A DNA stretch of 64,000 bases from RBG-16-49-21 sp040768125 (GTDB lineage Bacteria > Spirochaetota > UBA4802 > UBA5550): contig JAXGNG010000002.1 in assembly GCA_040768125.1 (NCBI GenBank), positions 186,001 to 250,000 of the forward strand, read 5' to 3'. Under the pieces are notes generated by a model. That model saw only the letters and a program-made list of their open reading frames with translations. It ran no database searches and was not told where the DNA came from. The translations under genes were made by a program, and so were the position numbers. Positions 9,228-17,898 of the stretch are shown here, piece by piece (position 1 is the stretch's first letter; every line of letters begins with the position of its first letter).

Positions 9228-9499
9228 ATCGATCTGAGAGTTTTATTTCATGCGGTGTTAATTGTTAGAAAGGCTACAAGTATTATCATCGCGCACAACC
9301 ATCCCACCAACATACTCACTCCTTCCGTTGAAGATATCGCTGTGACCAAAAGGATCGATGAAGCCGCCAGGCTTCTTGGCCTGACGTTACTGGATCACAT
9401 TATCTTCACCGAAACTGACGCATACCTTAGTTTAAAAGAGGCCGGCTACCTTTAAGGCCAGCCTGCAAGAATAACAAACTACATTTCAGGAGGCTCATT

Positions 9500-9874
9500 A
9501 TGCTTATGTTCGCGTTAATTCTGCTGGGTATTGAGTGTGTGATAACCTTCCATATCATGAAACTCATCATGGAGGGCGTTCTGGAATTACCGGACGGATT
9601 GGTCAAGCTGCTGCTTCTCCGGATTATCGTTACCCCGGTAGGCGGTTTCTTGGTGAATCTGCAGATTTCGGCAATCATCGCCTGGCTTACTGGGGCGGGA
9701 TTGTCAAGCGGACTCGCAAATTTGGGTGCGTCTGTGGTTATTGGCTTTTTGATGCCAATCTACTACCAACGCAAGTACAAGATCAACGAGATTCGCGAGC
9801 ATCTCAAGACTGTCGGCTTGGTCGGCTTCATAAATAAGAGGCGATTGGCCAGGGCGCGCGTATCGAAAGACTAA
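9500..9874 (+). CDS. Small integral membrane protein, unknown
   Basis: 124 residues, ATG after AGGAGG. It has hydrophobic segments at about 2-24, 36-57 and 72-92, then a basic cytoplasmic tail (R-K-Y-K ... K-R-R-L-A-R-A-R). I do not recognise the family. It is the first of a series of co-oriented genes with strong ribosome binding sites (9.5-13.1 kb), so may belong to the same mobile element as the antirestriction gene. Confidence 0.6.
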   Translation: MLMFALILLGIECVITFHIMKLIMEGVLELPDGLVKLLLLRIIVTPVGGFLVNLQISAIIAWLTGAGLSSGLANLGASVVIGFLMPIYYQRKYKINEIREHLKTVGLVGFINKRRLARARVSKD

Positions 9875-10052
9875 CAAACCTGCTGCGTAACACATCTCTA
9901 ATCCCACCTCAACACTGTTTCTGATTAACAAAAGCCATACGTCCATACTGCCTCAGGACGGAATAAACGCGGCAGACGATCTTTCCTCTCCGGCGAGGTA
10001 TGTCCGGTTGCCCCACGAGGGCGTAAAACAATTATCAAACAGGAGGAGTGTC

Positions 10053-10361
10053 ATGAATAACACTCAAAACAATGGTAAAGCTTTCTTCGTGAAAGCGGAG
10101 ATCAAGACGAGCCAGAACGGGAACCTCTACGTCTGGTCCAAATCATTCGACCTGGCCAACGTGGTTTGTGAAATCGGAACCAGCGTCGTCACCATCACCA
10201 TGGTGAAGCCCCGGAGCGCGAAGTCCGAGGCCGAGCGCCTGATTATCTTCAAACAGGGTGACGCGAGGTTTTCCGGGAAGGGCAACGGCGGACGTGCTGA
10301 TTCGAGTAAGACCGAGGAAGCGAAGTCCGAGATCGACTGTCAGCTCGAAAATCTTATCTAG
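10053..10361 (+). CDS. Small hypothetical protein of the mobile block
   Basis: 102 residues. The ATG at 10053 follows AGGAGG; an upstream in-frame ATG at 10008 lacks such a site. It opens with an Asn-rich stretch (M-N-N-T-Q-N-N-G-K), contains a likely beta-rich region (A-F-F-V-K-A-E-I ... V-V-T-I-T-M-V) and ends with a charged, Gly/Ser/Glu-rich tail. The general layout resembles the gene at 11729, hinting at a shared origin, but sequence similarity is weak by eye. Its stop abuts the ribosome binding site of the nuclease gene, suggesting co-translation. Confidence 0.55.
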   Translation: MNNTQNNGKAFFVKAEIKTSQNGNLYVWSKSFDLANVVCEIGTSVVTITMVKPRSAKSEAERLIIFKQGDARFSGKGNGGRADSSKTEEAKSEIDCQLENLI

Positions 10362-10375
10362 TGAGGAGGAATGAA

Positions 10376-11569
10376 ATGAACGCACCGAACACGAAACCGA
10401 AACGGAAAGTAATACGGACGAAAGGGAAGGGTGCAAGCTTGCGCCTCTCCCCCAACGGCATCCGGGCCTACGAGTCCTGCAAGGCGAGGTACCTGTACAC
10501 GTATTTGATACTGCCCCGCATCGATTCCCGGAAAATGCAGGAGCTTGCCCGGACGGGGAAACTTCTCCATGAGATCGCGGCTCTCGATCTGGACGAGAAG
10601 AAGAGCGCGTCGATTTTGCATTTTGAGGGCAGGGCGGTTCGGGAGGAATTGACCGAGCTTGCCTCCCTGCTTCAGGAGCGGGAGTATTTTACGCTACCGT
10701 CAGTGAATGAGGTCCACATGGAGGTACCGGTAGCCGGGGGATCCTTCCAGGGGATCGCCGACAGGATTTGCAGGGAAGGCGACGGCTTCCTCGTCGTCGA
10801 CTACAAGACCGGGCGTTGCCCGAACTGGAATCAGGATCGCAAGCAGGTACTGGCCTACGCGTACCTGCTTTCCCGGAGCCAGGGCGTCGAGCCTGAGAGG
10901 ATCACCATCGCACTCGATTACCTCAGGATGAATGTAGTCAACCGTTACACCGTCGATGCCGAGGACCTCGGTCACTACGAGGAGTATCTCCAGAAGGTCT
11001 TCGGAGAGATCAGAAGCCTCCGGGAGGGATTTGTGGCTAGCCGTGACATCAAGGCCGTGTCCCACACTCCCGGGGACTGCCTGGGTTGCCTGGCCGTGGG
11101 CGTCTGCAAGGCGTACCAGGTGATGGTCAATCCGGTAATTGACACGAAGGAACCGCAGGTGCTTTCGACGAGTCAGATCGTAGAGGAACTGGGCGCACGG
11201 GAAGCGGCGGCCAGGCTCCTTGACGAAAGGGTCAAGGTCCTGAAGGCTGCCCTCCTTGCGCGCCATGAGGGCGGCGATACGGACGTCGAGGCTTCCTACA
11301 AGGTCATCACGGGAAACTCGACGACGTATCCGGCACGGAAGGTGGTCGAAACGATTCTCGATGACCTTCTGAAGCGGGCCATCACGACTGCCGAAGGACG
11401 GTTTCTCCTGGACGAGAACGCGGTGAAGCAGGAACTCGCCGCGATTCTTCTCACACTTCTTCCGGAACAGATCTCCCCGAACAACATCCCCGCCGAATAT
11501 GCCGCATCCCTCCAGCCTTTCAAGGCGATCACCTCAAAAGCCGCCTACCTCAGAGCTAAATCCAGGTAA
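10376..11569 (+). CDS. RecB/Cas4-like PD-(D/E)XK nuclease with four-Cys Fe-S motif
   Basis: 397 residues. The ATG at 10376 lies 5 bases after AGGAGGA; a GTG at 10361 would overlap that site. Motifs of the RecB-type nuclease fold are: L-S-P-N-G-I-R-A-Y-E-S-C (C35), K-L-L-H (H65), G-I-A-D-R (D129), and V-V-D-Y-K-T-G with D142 and K144. C35 together with C235, C238 and C244 (D-C-L-G-C ... G-V-C) would form the 4Fe-4S cluster seen in AddB- and Cas4-type nucleases. It probably cuts single-stranded or processed DNA ends. No CRISPR array or cas gene is near, so it is not a CRISPR Cas4 by context; its place beside radC- and ardC-like genes suggests a role in element replication, recombination or protection. 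Confidence 0.75.
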   Translation: MNAPNTKPKRKVIRTKGKGASLRLSPNGIRAYESCKARYLYTYLILPRIDSRKMQELARTGKLLHEIAALDLDEKKSASILHFEGRAVREELTELASLLQEREYFTLPSVNEVHMEVPVAGGSFQGIADRICREGDGFLVVDYKTGRCPNWNQDRKQVLAYAYLLSRSQGVEPERITIALDYLRMNVVNRYTVDAEDLGHYEEYLQKVFGEIRSLREGFVASRDIKAVSHTPGDCLGCLAVGVCKAYQVMVNPVIDTKEPQVLSTSQIVEELGAREAAARLLDERVKVLKAALLARHEGGDTDVEASYKVITGNSTTYPARKVVETILDDLLKRAITTAEGRFLLDENAVKQELAAILLTLLPEQISPNNIPAEYAASLQPFKAITSKAAYLRAKSR

Positions 11570-11586
11570 ATTTCATCGGCGTGCGG

Positions 11587-11685
11587 ATCCCATGGTGGGA
11601 TACCTGTGCCCTGGAATTGCGTTTGTGAGTCAGCTACTCACGAATGGGGAACCTGCGTCTATCCCGGCCGGGAGTGCCGCTCCCG
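11587..11685 (+). promoter_or_regulatory. Leader with three evenly spaced hairpins
   Basis: Three perfect hairpins lie in the 159 bases before the next gene: ATCCCA/TGGGAT (11587-11601), GTGAG/CTCAC (11625-11641) and CGGGAG/CTCCCG (11669-11685). None is followed by a T run, so they are not simple terminators. They could stabilise the transcript or bind a regulator. Confidence 0.35.
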
Positions 11686-11728
11686 CGCCGGGGCACGGCG
11701 CGTCTACTTTAATTACAGGAGAAGGATT

Positions 11729-12178
11729 ATGAATACCAACGGAAACAAGAATGGCAACGGCAATGGCAAGCAGGCGATCTGGGTCGAGTCACTCTGGGTC
11801 ACAAGGAAAGAATCGCTCACGATTCAACTTGGTGAAGACACGGTCACCCGGGAAATCTCTGTCGGGATGACGGTGAAGAGTGAGAACCGGACAACAAGCC
11901 CGGTGCTTCACGCGGCCCTGGACAAGTCCCTGGCTGTGTTGATACAGCGGGAGAAAGAACTGTGGCTCGATCAGGAGCTGATGAAGCGGGAAGGGCAGGG
12001 GCTTCATGATGAGCTGATTAAGGCAGATGCTCTTATGAATGGCCGGTACCAAGTAGTGGACAAACCTGTCCCGGTTAAGTCCCAGGCCGACGGTAATGGT
12101 GGCCGGAAAGGCGTTTCCGCGTCCCAGGCGAAACCCAGGGAAACGATCCGTCCCATCAAAGGCAGCGTGATTTTCTGA
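11729..12178 (+). CDS. Hypothetical protein of the mobile block
   Basis: 149 residues. The ATG at 11729 follows AGGAGAAGG, and an Asn/Gly/Lys run begins the protein; an upstream in-frame start at 11606 would run through the structured leader and is unlikely. The core has a beta-like part (A-I-W-V-E-S-L-W-V ... L-T-I-Q-L-G), then a helical charged part (about residues 60-100), and a Lys/Gly-rich tail. No family recognised. It lies between the nuclease and the ArdC-like gene in the same orientation. Confidence 0.55.
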   Translation: MNTNGNKNGNGNGKQAIWVESLWVTRKESLTIQLGEDTVTREISVGMTVKSENRTTSPVLHAALDKSLAVLIQREKELWLDQELMKREGQGLHDELIKADALMNGRYQVVDKPVPVKSQADGNGGRKGVSASQAKPRETIRPIKGSVIF

Positions 12179-12235
12179 CATCACGTCCCGCCAGTTTGTA
12201 GCTTCAAAACTTACACTACTATCAGGAGGTTTGCG

Positions 12236-13087
12236 ATGAAGAGAGAACAGGGGAAAGCTATGTCCTTGCGAGGGAAGATTAATTCTCTCGACCTGAAGGG
12301 CAAGTCGGTAATTGAGATCAAGAAGGAGATCATCGACGCGATCCGTAACATCTCGTCGGATCCGCAGATGATTGATAAATTCCAGCGGTTCATGAAACAG
12401 TTTCACAACTATTCACTCTGGAATGTCCTGCTGATCTTTCTCCAGTTCGCCGGAGCCAGCCAGGTTGCCGGTTTTAGGACCTGGCAGAAACTTGGCCGCG
12501 CTGTCAAGAAAGGCGAGAAGGCGATCTGGATCTTCGCTCCGCTCCTCAAGAAAGTGGAGGATGAGGTCAAGGACGCCGCGCAGAAGAAGGTCGTGAAGGT
12601 GTTCCGTGGCTTCAAGAAGGTTGCGGTTTTTGCGTTCGAACAGACTTCCGGAGAGAAGCTCGAAGTGCCGCCGATAGGGGCCCTTGTCACCCGTGATCCG
12701 AACGAAGTGTATGCCCGGCTGAAACAGGTGGCCATGGATGCGGGGCTTGCGGTCAAGGAGATCGACATGCCTTTTGCCCAGGGCGGTTCAACGGACGGAA
12801 GGACCGTCTGGGTGAATGCCCTCAACCCGGTGGAAGGGCGGTGTATGACGATTATCCATGAGATTGCCCATGTCATGCTCGGCCATGCCGGGGAGAGGAA
12901 GACGATTCCCCGGGCCCGGAAGGAGGTCGAGGCCGAGTGCTGCGCCTTCCTCTCGGCCCTCACGCTTGGCATCCCGAAGGGCTGCAGCGAGTATATCGAC
13001 GGCTGGGGCGAACTCGATGACGAGTCGATCGAGTACGCCCTCCGGGCAACGGCGCAGATCGTCCGGAGCCTGAACGGCAAGAAGTAG
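12236..13087 (+). CDS. ardC: ArdC-type antirestriction protein with zinc peptidase domain
   Basis: 283 residues, ATG after AGGAGG. The N-terminal half (about 25-105) has the ArdC single-strand DNA-binding signature: F-x-N-Y-S-L-W-N-V-L-L-I, Q-V-A-G-F-R-T-W-Q-K-L-G-R-x-V-K-K-G-E-K-A-I-W-I. The C-terminal half has H-E-I-A-H (208-212), with a Glu in the E-V-E-A-E-C-C segment (about 231-235) as likely third zinc ligand, typical of the ImmA/IrrE-like peptidase part of this family. ArdC proteins protect incoming single-stranded DNA and shield elements from restriction. This fits a conjugative or integrative element beside two type I restriction operons. A strong hairpin follows the stop. Confidence 0.85.
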   Translation: MKREQGKAMSLRGKINSLDLKGKSVIEIKKEIIDAIRNISSDPQMIDKFQRFMKQFHNYSLWNVLLIFLQFAGASQVAGFRTWQKLGRAVKKGEKAIWIFAPLLKKVEDEVKDAAQKKVVKVFRGFKKVAVFAFEQTSGEKLEVPPIGALVTRDPNEVYARLKQVAMDAGLAVKEIDMPFAQGGSTDGRTVWVNALNPVEGRCMTIIHEIAHVMLGHAGERKTIPRARKEVEAECCAFLSALTLGIPKGCSEYIDGWGELDDESIEYALRATAQIVRSLNGKK

Positions 13088-13094
13088 ATGTATT

Positions 13095-13119
13095 CCCCGG
13101 GGCCCAATGGGCCCCGGGG
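13095..13119 (+). terminator. GC-rich hairpin after the ArdC-like gene
   Basis: CCCCGGGGCCC (13095-13105) pairs perfectly with GGGCCCCGGGG (13109-13119) over a 3-base loop, 7 bases after the stop codon. Only a short T stretch (CATTTT) follows, so termination strength is uncertain. Confidence 0.6.
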
Positions 13120-13412
13120 ACCCATTTTCAGGGAAGTGCTTCGGAGTGTATCAAAAAATCTGACACGACAGCATGGTATGTATAAAACATATGTAAATTT
13201 GCATATTTTAGTTTGATAAATGCATGAAATGCAGAGTGGTTAGTATTCCTTGGGCGCCGTTACGGAGGCAGATCGGTTGATAACTGAGGTTATACCAGGT
13301 CGGAGGTTGTGTGGCACCACGCCAGTTGTATTTGTGATAGTCGCATAGTACAATGGAGACACTGACTGAGACTATTGTCCGGTTAGATTCTACTCAATGA
13401 AGGAGGTCCTGT
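13120..13412. other. Intergenic region before the HNH-like gene
   Basis: About 290 bases with no gene seen. An 18-base near-palindrome at 13189-13206 (ATATG ... CATAT around AAATTT) is the only notable structure. An AAGGAGG ribosome binding site lies just before 13413. Confidence 0.3.
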
Positions 13413-13841
13413 ATGGATCTTATGCTGCACACGTTAAGTGATTTGTTACATGGAATGGCGGAGCCTGAGGATCTGGCGATGTTCAATCGCGTTGTCTGTC
13501 GGATTACCGGGGACGGCTGCTGGATCGTGGAGAATTACTCGCTCAAAGCGAACGGCTATCCACGGTTCAGGCATCCCGATACCGGCAACATGGCTGTTAT
13601 TCAACGGTGTGTCTGGGAAACAATCCATGGATGCATTCCCGCGAACAAGGTCGTGGTACGGGTATGCGGAAATACCAACTGCACCAACCCTGACCATCTC
13701 AAGCTTCGGGACAAGGCGGAAACCCAGGATGTAATGAAGGCCAGGAGGGTTGCGGAGAATCGGCAGCAACTGGCTGGTATCGGACAACTGGTTGTGCCCC
13801 CCGATCTGTCAGGGGACGTTGTTTCTACGGTCGGGCGGTAG
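13413..13841 (+). CDS. HNH-endonuclease-like protein, first catalytic His apparently missing
   Basis: 142 residues, ATG after AAGGAGG. The segment R-C-V-W-E-T-I-H-G-C-I-P, then V-R-V-C-G-N-T-N-C-T-N-P-D-H-L (about 82-96) matches phage and homing HNH_3-type proteins, where the usual pattern is V-x-H-x-C ... C-x-N-P-x-H-L. Here the first His position is Arg, so catalysis may be lost while zinc and DNA binding remain. G-C-W near residue 32 is also typical of the family. It converges with the hsdR gene, 14 bases from its stop. Confidence 0.6.
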   Translation: MDLMLHTLSDLLHGMAEPEDLAMFNRVVCRITGDGCWIVENYSLKANGYPRFRHPDTGNMAVIQRCVWETIHGCIPANKVVVRVCGNTNCTNPDHLKLRDKAETQDVMKARRVAENRQQLAGIGQLVVPPDLSGDVVSTVGR

Positions 13842-13855
13842 GTAGTATACGGCTT

Positions 13856-16800
13856 TCACGCCGCCCAGTCCTTGCATAGCACCTCAGCCTGTTCCAGCAC
13901 GGTCTGGGTGGCCTTCTCCTGCTTGTCGGGCGGATAGCCGTATTTGCGGAGGATGCGGCGCACCATGCGCCGCAGATTCGCTCTCACCGATTCCTTAACC
14001 GTCCAGTCGATGGTGACGTTCTTGCGGACATTCTCAACAAGCTCCTGTGCGATGGCCTTGAGTATGTCGTCGCCCAGGACCTTGACGGCGCTGTCGTTCG
14101 TTTCAAGGGCGTCGTAAAAGGCCAGCTCGTCCTCGGAGAGGCCGAGCTTCTCTCCCCGGAGGTGGGCCTCCCTCATCTCTTTTGCGAGTTTGATCAACTC
14201 TTCTATGACCTGCACTGTTTCCAGGGCCCGGTTCTTCAGGGCTTTAATGGTGCGTTCAAGCATTTCGCTGAAGGTGCGGGACTCCACCACGTTCTTGCGG
14301 GAGCGTGTCCTGATTTCATCGCCCAGGAGCTTGCGGAGCAGCTCTATCGCCAGGTTCTTCTGCGGCATCCCGCGCACCTCCTCGATGAACTCGTCGGAGA
14401 GGATGGAGATGTCCGGCTTCTTGAGCCCGGCGGCAGTGAAGAGGTCGATGACCCCCTCGTCGGTAATGGCCCTGGATACGATCTGCCGTATGGCCTGGTC
14501 GATTTTCTCCGTGTCCACGGGACTGCCGGTCCCCGAGGATTTCGCCAGGGCGGAGCGAACGGCCTGGAAGAAGGCCACGTCGTCCCTGATCCGCATGGTT
14601 TCCGAGTGGGGAACCGAAAGGGCGAAGGCTTTGGACAGGTCAGTCACCGCGGAGAGGAGGCGCGCCTTGCCGTCATCCTGGGCGAGGATATGCTCCTGCG
14701 CCGGGGGGAGGAGGGAGAGCTGCTGTGCGGGCTTCCCGGATTTCCAGGCGGTCCAGTCGAATCCGTGGAAGAGGCCGCAGCAGATCTCGTACTTGGCGAG
14801 CATCACGGCAACCGCCTCTTTTTGGTCAACGGCGGTGTCGCCGCTGCCGCCGCTCTCGGTATACACGGCCAGGGCCTTGCGAAGCGAGTCGGCCAGGCCC
14901 AGGTAATCCACCACGAGCCCCCCCGGCTTGTCCTTGAACACGCGGTTGACCCTGGCTATGGCCTGCATCATCCCGTGGCCCCGCATCGGCTTGTCCAGGT
15001 ACATGGTGTGGAGGCAGGGCACGTCGAAGCCCGTGAGCCACATGTCCCTGACGATGACGATCCGGAAGGGATCATCGGGCTGCTTGAACCGTTTCGCCAG
15101 CTCCTCCCGGCGCTGCTTGCTCCGTATATGCTGCTGCCATTCCAGCTTGTCCGTGGCTGAGCCGGTCATGACGATCTTGATGCAGCCCTTCGCGTCATCC
15201 TCATCGTGCCACTCCGGTTTCAGCGCCACCAGGGCGTGGTAGAGGTCTACGCAGATGCGCCGGCTCATGCACACGATCATGGCCTTGCCCTTCATGGCCT
15301 CCTGGCGGCGCTCGAAATGGGAGATGATGTCCTGCGCGATCACCCTGATCCGCTTGTCGGTGCCGACGACGGCTTCGAGGGCGGCCCATTTGGTCTTGAG
15401 CTTGTCCCTGCGGGTTTCCTCCTCGCCCTCGGTGACCTCCTCGAATTCGATATCAATCTTCGGCTTCTCGCCTTCGTCGAGCTCAAGCCTGGCCAGCCTG
15501 CTCTCGTAATAGATGGGCACGGTTGCCCCGTCCTGGACCGCCCGCTGGATGTCGTAGATCGAAATGTATTCCCCGAACACAGCCCGGGTGTTCTTGTCCG
15601 TGAGCTCCACGGGCGTGCCGGTGAAGCCGATGAACGAGGCGTGGGGCAGGGCGTCCCGCATGTGCCGGGCGTAGCCGTCGATGAAGTCATACTGGCTCCG
15701 GTGCGCCTCGTCGGCGATGACCACGATGTTCTTCCGGTCGGAGAGCAGGGGATACCGGTCACCCTTTTCCTCGGGGAAGAACTTCTGCACCGTGGTGAAG
15801 ACCACCCCGCCCGAGGCCACGGAGAGGAGCCTCCGGAGGTGGTCCCTGTCCTCGGCCTGGACCGGCTTCTGGCGCAGAAGCTCGTGGCACCCGGCGAAGG
15901 TGCCGAAGAGCTGGTCGTCCAGGTCGTTCCGGTCCGTGATCACCACCAGGGTGGGGTTGGCCATTGCGGGATGCACGATGAGCTTCCCCGCGTAGAAGGC
16001 CATGGTGAGGCTCTTGCCCGATCCCTGGGTGTGCCACACCACGCCGCAGCGCCGGTCCCCCTTCGCCCCCGAGGCCTCTATCGTGGTTTCCACCGCCTTC
16101 CGCACCGCGTGGAACTGGTGGTACCCGGCCATCTTCTTGATGACGGTCCCCTCGTCGTCCTCGAACACGACGAAGTGCCGTATCAGGTCGAGAAAGCGCC
16201 CCCTGTCGAACACGCCCTTTATCATCACGTCCAGCTGGGGCTGCAGCGGCGAGGCCAGATCCTCGCCCCCGACGGTGCGCCAGGGCATGAAGCGCTCGGT
16301 GTCCGCGGTCAATGACCCGATCCGCGCCTCAAGCCCGTCGGAGATGATAAGCGCCTCGTTATAGGCGAAGAGCGAGCCTATCTGCTCCTTGTAGGTCTGG
16401 AACTGCCGGAAGGCGCTCCAGATCGTGGCGTTCTCGTCGGCGGGGTTCTTCAGCTCGATCACCGCCAGGGGGAGGCCGTTCACGAATACCGTGATGTCCG
16501 GCCTCCGGTTGAAGTGCCCCTCGACCACGGTGTACTGGTTCACGGCCAGCCAGTCGTTGTTGTCTGGATTATCGAAGTCAACGAGCCGCACCTGGTTGCC
16601 GGCAATCCTTCCGTCCCTGAGCTTGTATTCGACCGTGACGCCGTTCACCAGTGACCGGTGAAAGGCGCGGTTGTTCTGGATGAGGGTGGGGAGCTCCTGG
16701 CGCGTGATCTTCCTGAAAGCCTCCTCGATGGCGTCCGGGGGCAGTGCCGGATTGATCCGGCGGAGGGCGTCCTTCAACCGCCCGTGAAGCACGATTTGGT

Positions 16801-16930
16801 TGTAGGAGTCCCGTTCCGCCTTCGGTTCCCCCGGGGCGATGTCAGGCCCGAAGAGCGTGGCGTACCCGAGTTCCCTGAACCATTCCAGGGTGGCGGATTC
16901 GACGGAGGATTCGGTGAAGATTGAGGTCAT
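13856..16930 (-). CDS. hsdR: Type I restriction enzyme, R subunit (copy 1)
   Basis: 1024 residues. The N-terminal nuclease has R-P-D (D145) and E-L-K (E159, K161) of the PD-(D/E)XK fold. The motor has Walker A T-Q-G-S-G-K-S (301-307), D-E-A-H (407-410) and F-T-G-T-P. A helical C-terminal domain that docks on the methyltransferase follows. With HsdM and HsdS it translocates unmethylated DNA and cuts at a distance. Its ATG overlaps the stop of the Mrr-like gene by 4 bases (ATGA, 16927-16930), so it is the last gene of the leftward operon. The protein is nearly identical to the copy at 26414-29488; homology between the copies begins close to the shared stop codon. No disruption is seen. Confidence 0.95.
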   Translation of the reverse strand: MTSIFTESSVESATLEWFRELGYATLFGPDIAPGEPKAERDSYNQIVLHGRLKDALRRINPALPPDAIEEAFRKITRQELPTLIQNNRAFHRSLVNGVTVEYKLRDGRIAGNQVRLVDFDNPDNNDWLAVNQYTVVEGHFNRRPDITVFVNGLPLAVIELKNPADENATIWSAFRQFQTYKEQIGSLFAYNEALIISDGLEARIGSLTADTERFMPWRTVGGEDLASPLQPQLDVMIKGVFDRGRFLDLIRHFVVFEDDEGTVIKKMAGYHQFHAVRKAVETTIEASGAKGDRRCGVVWHTQGSGKSLTMAFYAGKLIVHPAMANPTLVVITDRNDLDDQLFGTFAGCHELLRQKPVQAEDRDHLRRLLSVASGGVVFTTVQKFFPEEKGDRYPLLSDRKNIVVIADEAHRSQYDFIDGYARHMRDALPHASFIGFTGTPVELTDKNTRAVFGEYISIYDIQRAVQDGATVPIYYESRLARLELDEGEKPKIDIEFEEVTEGEEETRRDKLKTKWAALEAVVGTDKRIRVIAQDIISHFERRQEAMKGKAMIVCMSRRICVDLYHALVALKPEWHDEDDAKGCIKIVMTGSATDKLEWQQHIRSKQRREELAKRFKQPDDPFRIVIVRDMWLTGFDVPCLHTMYLDKPMRGHGMMQAIARVNRVFKDKPGGLVVDYLGLADSLRKALAVYTESGGSGDTAVDQKEAVAVMLAKYEICCGLFHGFDWTAWKSGKPAQQLSLLPPAQEHILAQDDGKARLLSAVTDLSKAFALSVPHSETMRIRDDVAFFQAVRSALAKSSGTGSPVDTEKIDQAIRQIVSRAITDEGVIDLFTAAGLKKPDISILSDEFIEEVRGMPQKNLAIELLRKLLGDEIRTRSRKNVVESRTFSEMLERTIKALKNRALETVQVIEELIKLAKEMREAHLRGEKLGLSEDELAFYDALETNDSAVKVLGDDILKAIAQELVENVRKNVTIDWTVKESVRANLRRMVRRILRKYGYPPDKQEKATQTVLEQAEVLCKDWAA

Positions 16931-17898
16931 ATTCTAACTAAACCTGGTTTAAGTCCTAATCTTTCACGAAACTCAGGAGGTATATCTTCCCAATGTTCAA
17001 TCAATAAATCTACAAGTTGTCGGCCATTGATTAGACCAATTCTTGGGAAGCCAGATTCAAGTGCGACATCAGAAGCTGCAGCTTGGAAGTCAGCTGTTGT
17101 AATAAATGCTCCTTGCCCACTAGATGGTATGGATTGACGAAGCTGTTTTACAGTGTTAGCGGGAACTTTTGCTCCAAGTTTATAACGTTTGGCCTGAACA
17201 TAGACCTTAACTTTTGCTAAATTAGCTACATTAAGTTCACCAGTTGCATCGACTCCACCATCACCAATGCCGCCAGTAACTTCAGATCCTTCAAAGCCAA
17301 GAGCAGTCAATAAATGTCCAACGAGGATTTCAAATTCTTGAGCATCTAATTCCAACAGCTGTTCTAAGGCAACTTTATATGGATCATATTTTAAAACGAC
17401 AGTTTTAGGATTCAGATCGGAACGACCAATAATAGCAAGAAACTCATCGCGTTGTGATACAGCAAATACTGTTAGAGATGATCTTATTGTATTCTGGAAT
17501 GGGACTGAAAACTCACTGCGATTTAACCTTTTTGGTTCCCACTCAACTTTTCGACGATGTAGATAAGGACAACCATCACTATTAGTAGCATAGAAATATG
17601 AAGGTGATTCAGAAACCTGGCCATAATGCAACCATTCAGTATCTGCAGCTGGAGTTATTACATAATCACCTGTTTGAATTTCCAGCAGAAATCGTGCGAT
17701 TTGTCCAACTTGTTGGCCAATAACAATATTGCTTGTATCTTTTGGATATTCAGATTTGTAAATAGGATATAGTTCATCTCGTGTTTTAATATCTGAAAGA
17801 TCGCGTTTTGATATCCAACCAATTGCAACATAGCCACCATTTACGAAATGTTTAGTGTACGTTCCAAATTCAGCACGGACACACCAGACGTTTGTCAT
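16927..17898 (-). CDS. Restriction nuclease with EVE-like N-terminus and Mrr-like C-terminus
   Basis: 323 residues. Residues 1-110 (V-W-C-V-R-A ... G-G-Y-V-A-I-G-W) resemble the EVE/PUA-type modified-base reader fused to many restriction nucleases. Residues about 185-300 form an Mrr-type PD-(D/E)XK domain: F-E-x-L-V-G-H-L-L-x-A-L-G-F, G-D-G-G-V-D (D217), then Q-A-K (Q235, K237). It would cut DNA carrying modified bases, complementing the type I enzyme, which cuts unmodified sites. It overlaps the upstream Abi_C gene and downstream hsdR by 4 bases each, so translation is coupled. It is more AT-rich than hsdR, indicating separate acquisition as cargo. Confidence 0.8.
   Translation of the reverse strand: MTNVWCVRAEFGTYTKHFVNGGYVAIGWISKRDLSDIKTRDELYPIYKSEYPKDTSNIVIGQQVGQIARFLLEIQTGDYVITPAADTEWLHYGQVSESPSYFYATNSDGCPYLHRRKVEWEPKRLNRSEFSVPFQNTIRSSLTVFAVSQRDEFLAIIGRSDLNPKTVVLKYDPYKVALEQLLELDAQEFEILVGHLLTALGFEGSEVTGGIGDGGVDATGELNVANLAKVKVYVQAKRYKLGAKVPANTVKQLRQSIPSSGQGAFITTADFQAAASDVALESGFPRIGLINGRQLVDLLIEHWEDIPPEFRERLGLKPGLVRI

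Larger units (their letters stand above)
7655..9455 (+). pseudogene. RadC-like JAB/MPN domain gene split by an IS256-family insertion
   Basis: The 5' part (7655-7867, 71 codons after an AGGAGG site) and the 3' part (9228-9455) are in frame once the insertion and one 9-base target copy are removed. They give a 146-residue protein of the size of short RadC-like proteins on plasmids and integrative elements. Family signs: E-H-F-I-L-I-V-M-D-N-K and F-R-G-G-L before the break; A-H-N-H-P-T-N and S-V-E-D after it, matching the JAMM metal motif H-x-H-P-x-G ... S-x-x-D, though the usual S-G after the Pro is T-N here. As it stands the gene makes only a 78-residue truncated product, so it is inactive. 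RadC-like genes often sit beside antirestriction genes in mobile elements, as here. Confidence 0.8.

Noticed and set aside
10376..11569. CRISPR Cas4
   Set aside because: Motifs fit Cas4-like nucleases, but there is no array or cas gene nearby, so only the broader family is claimed.
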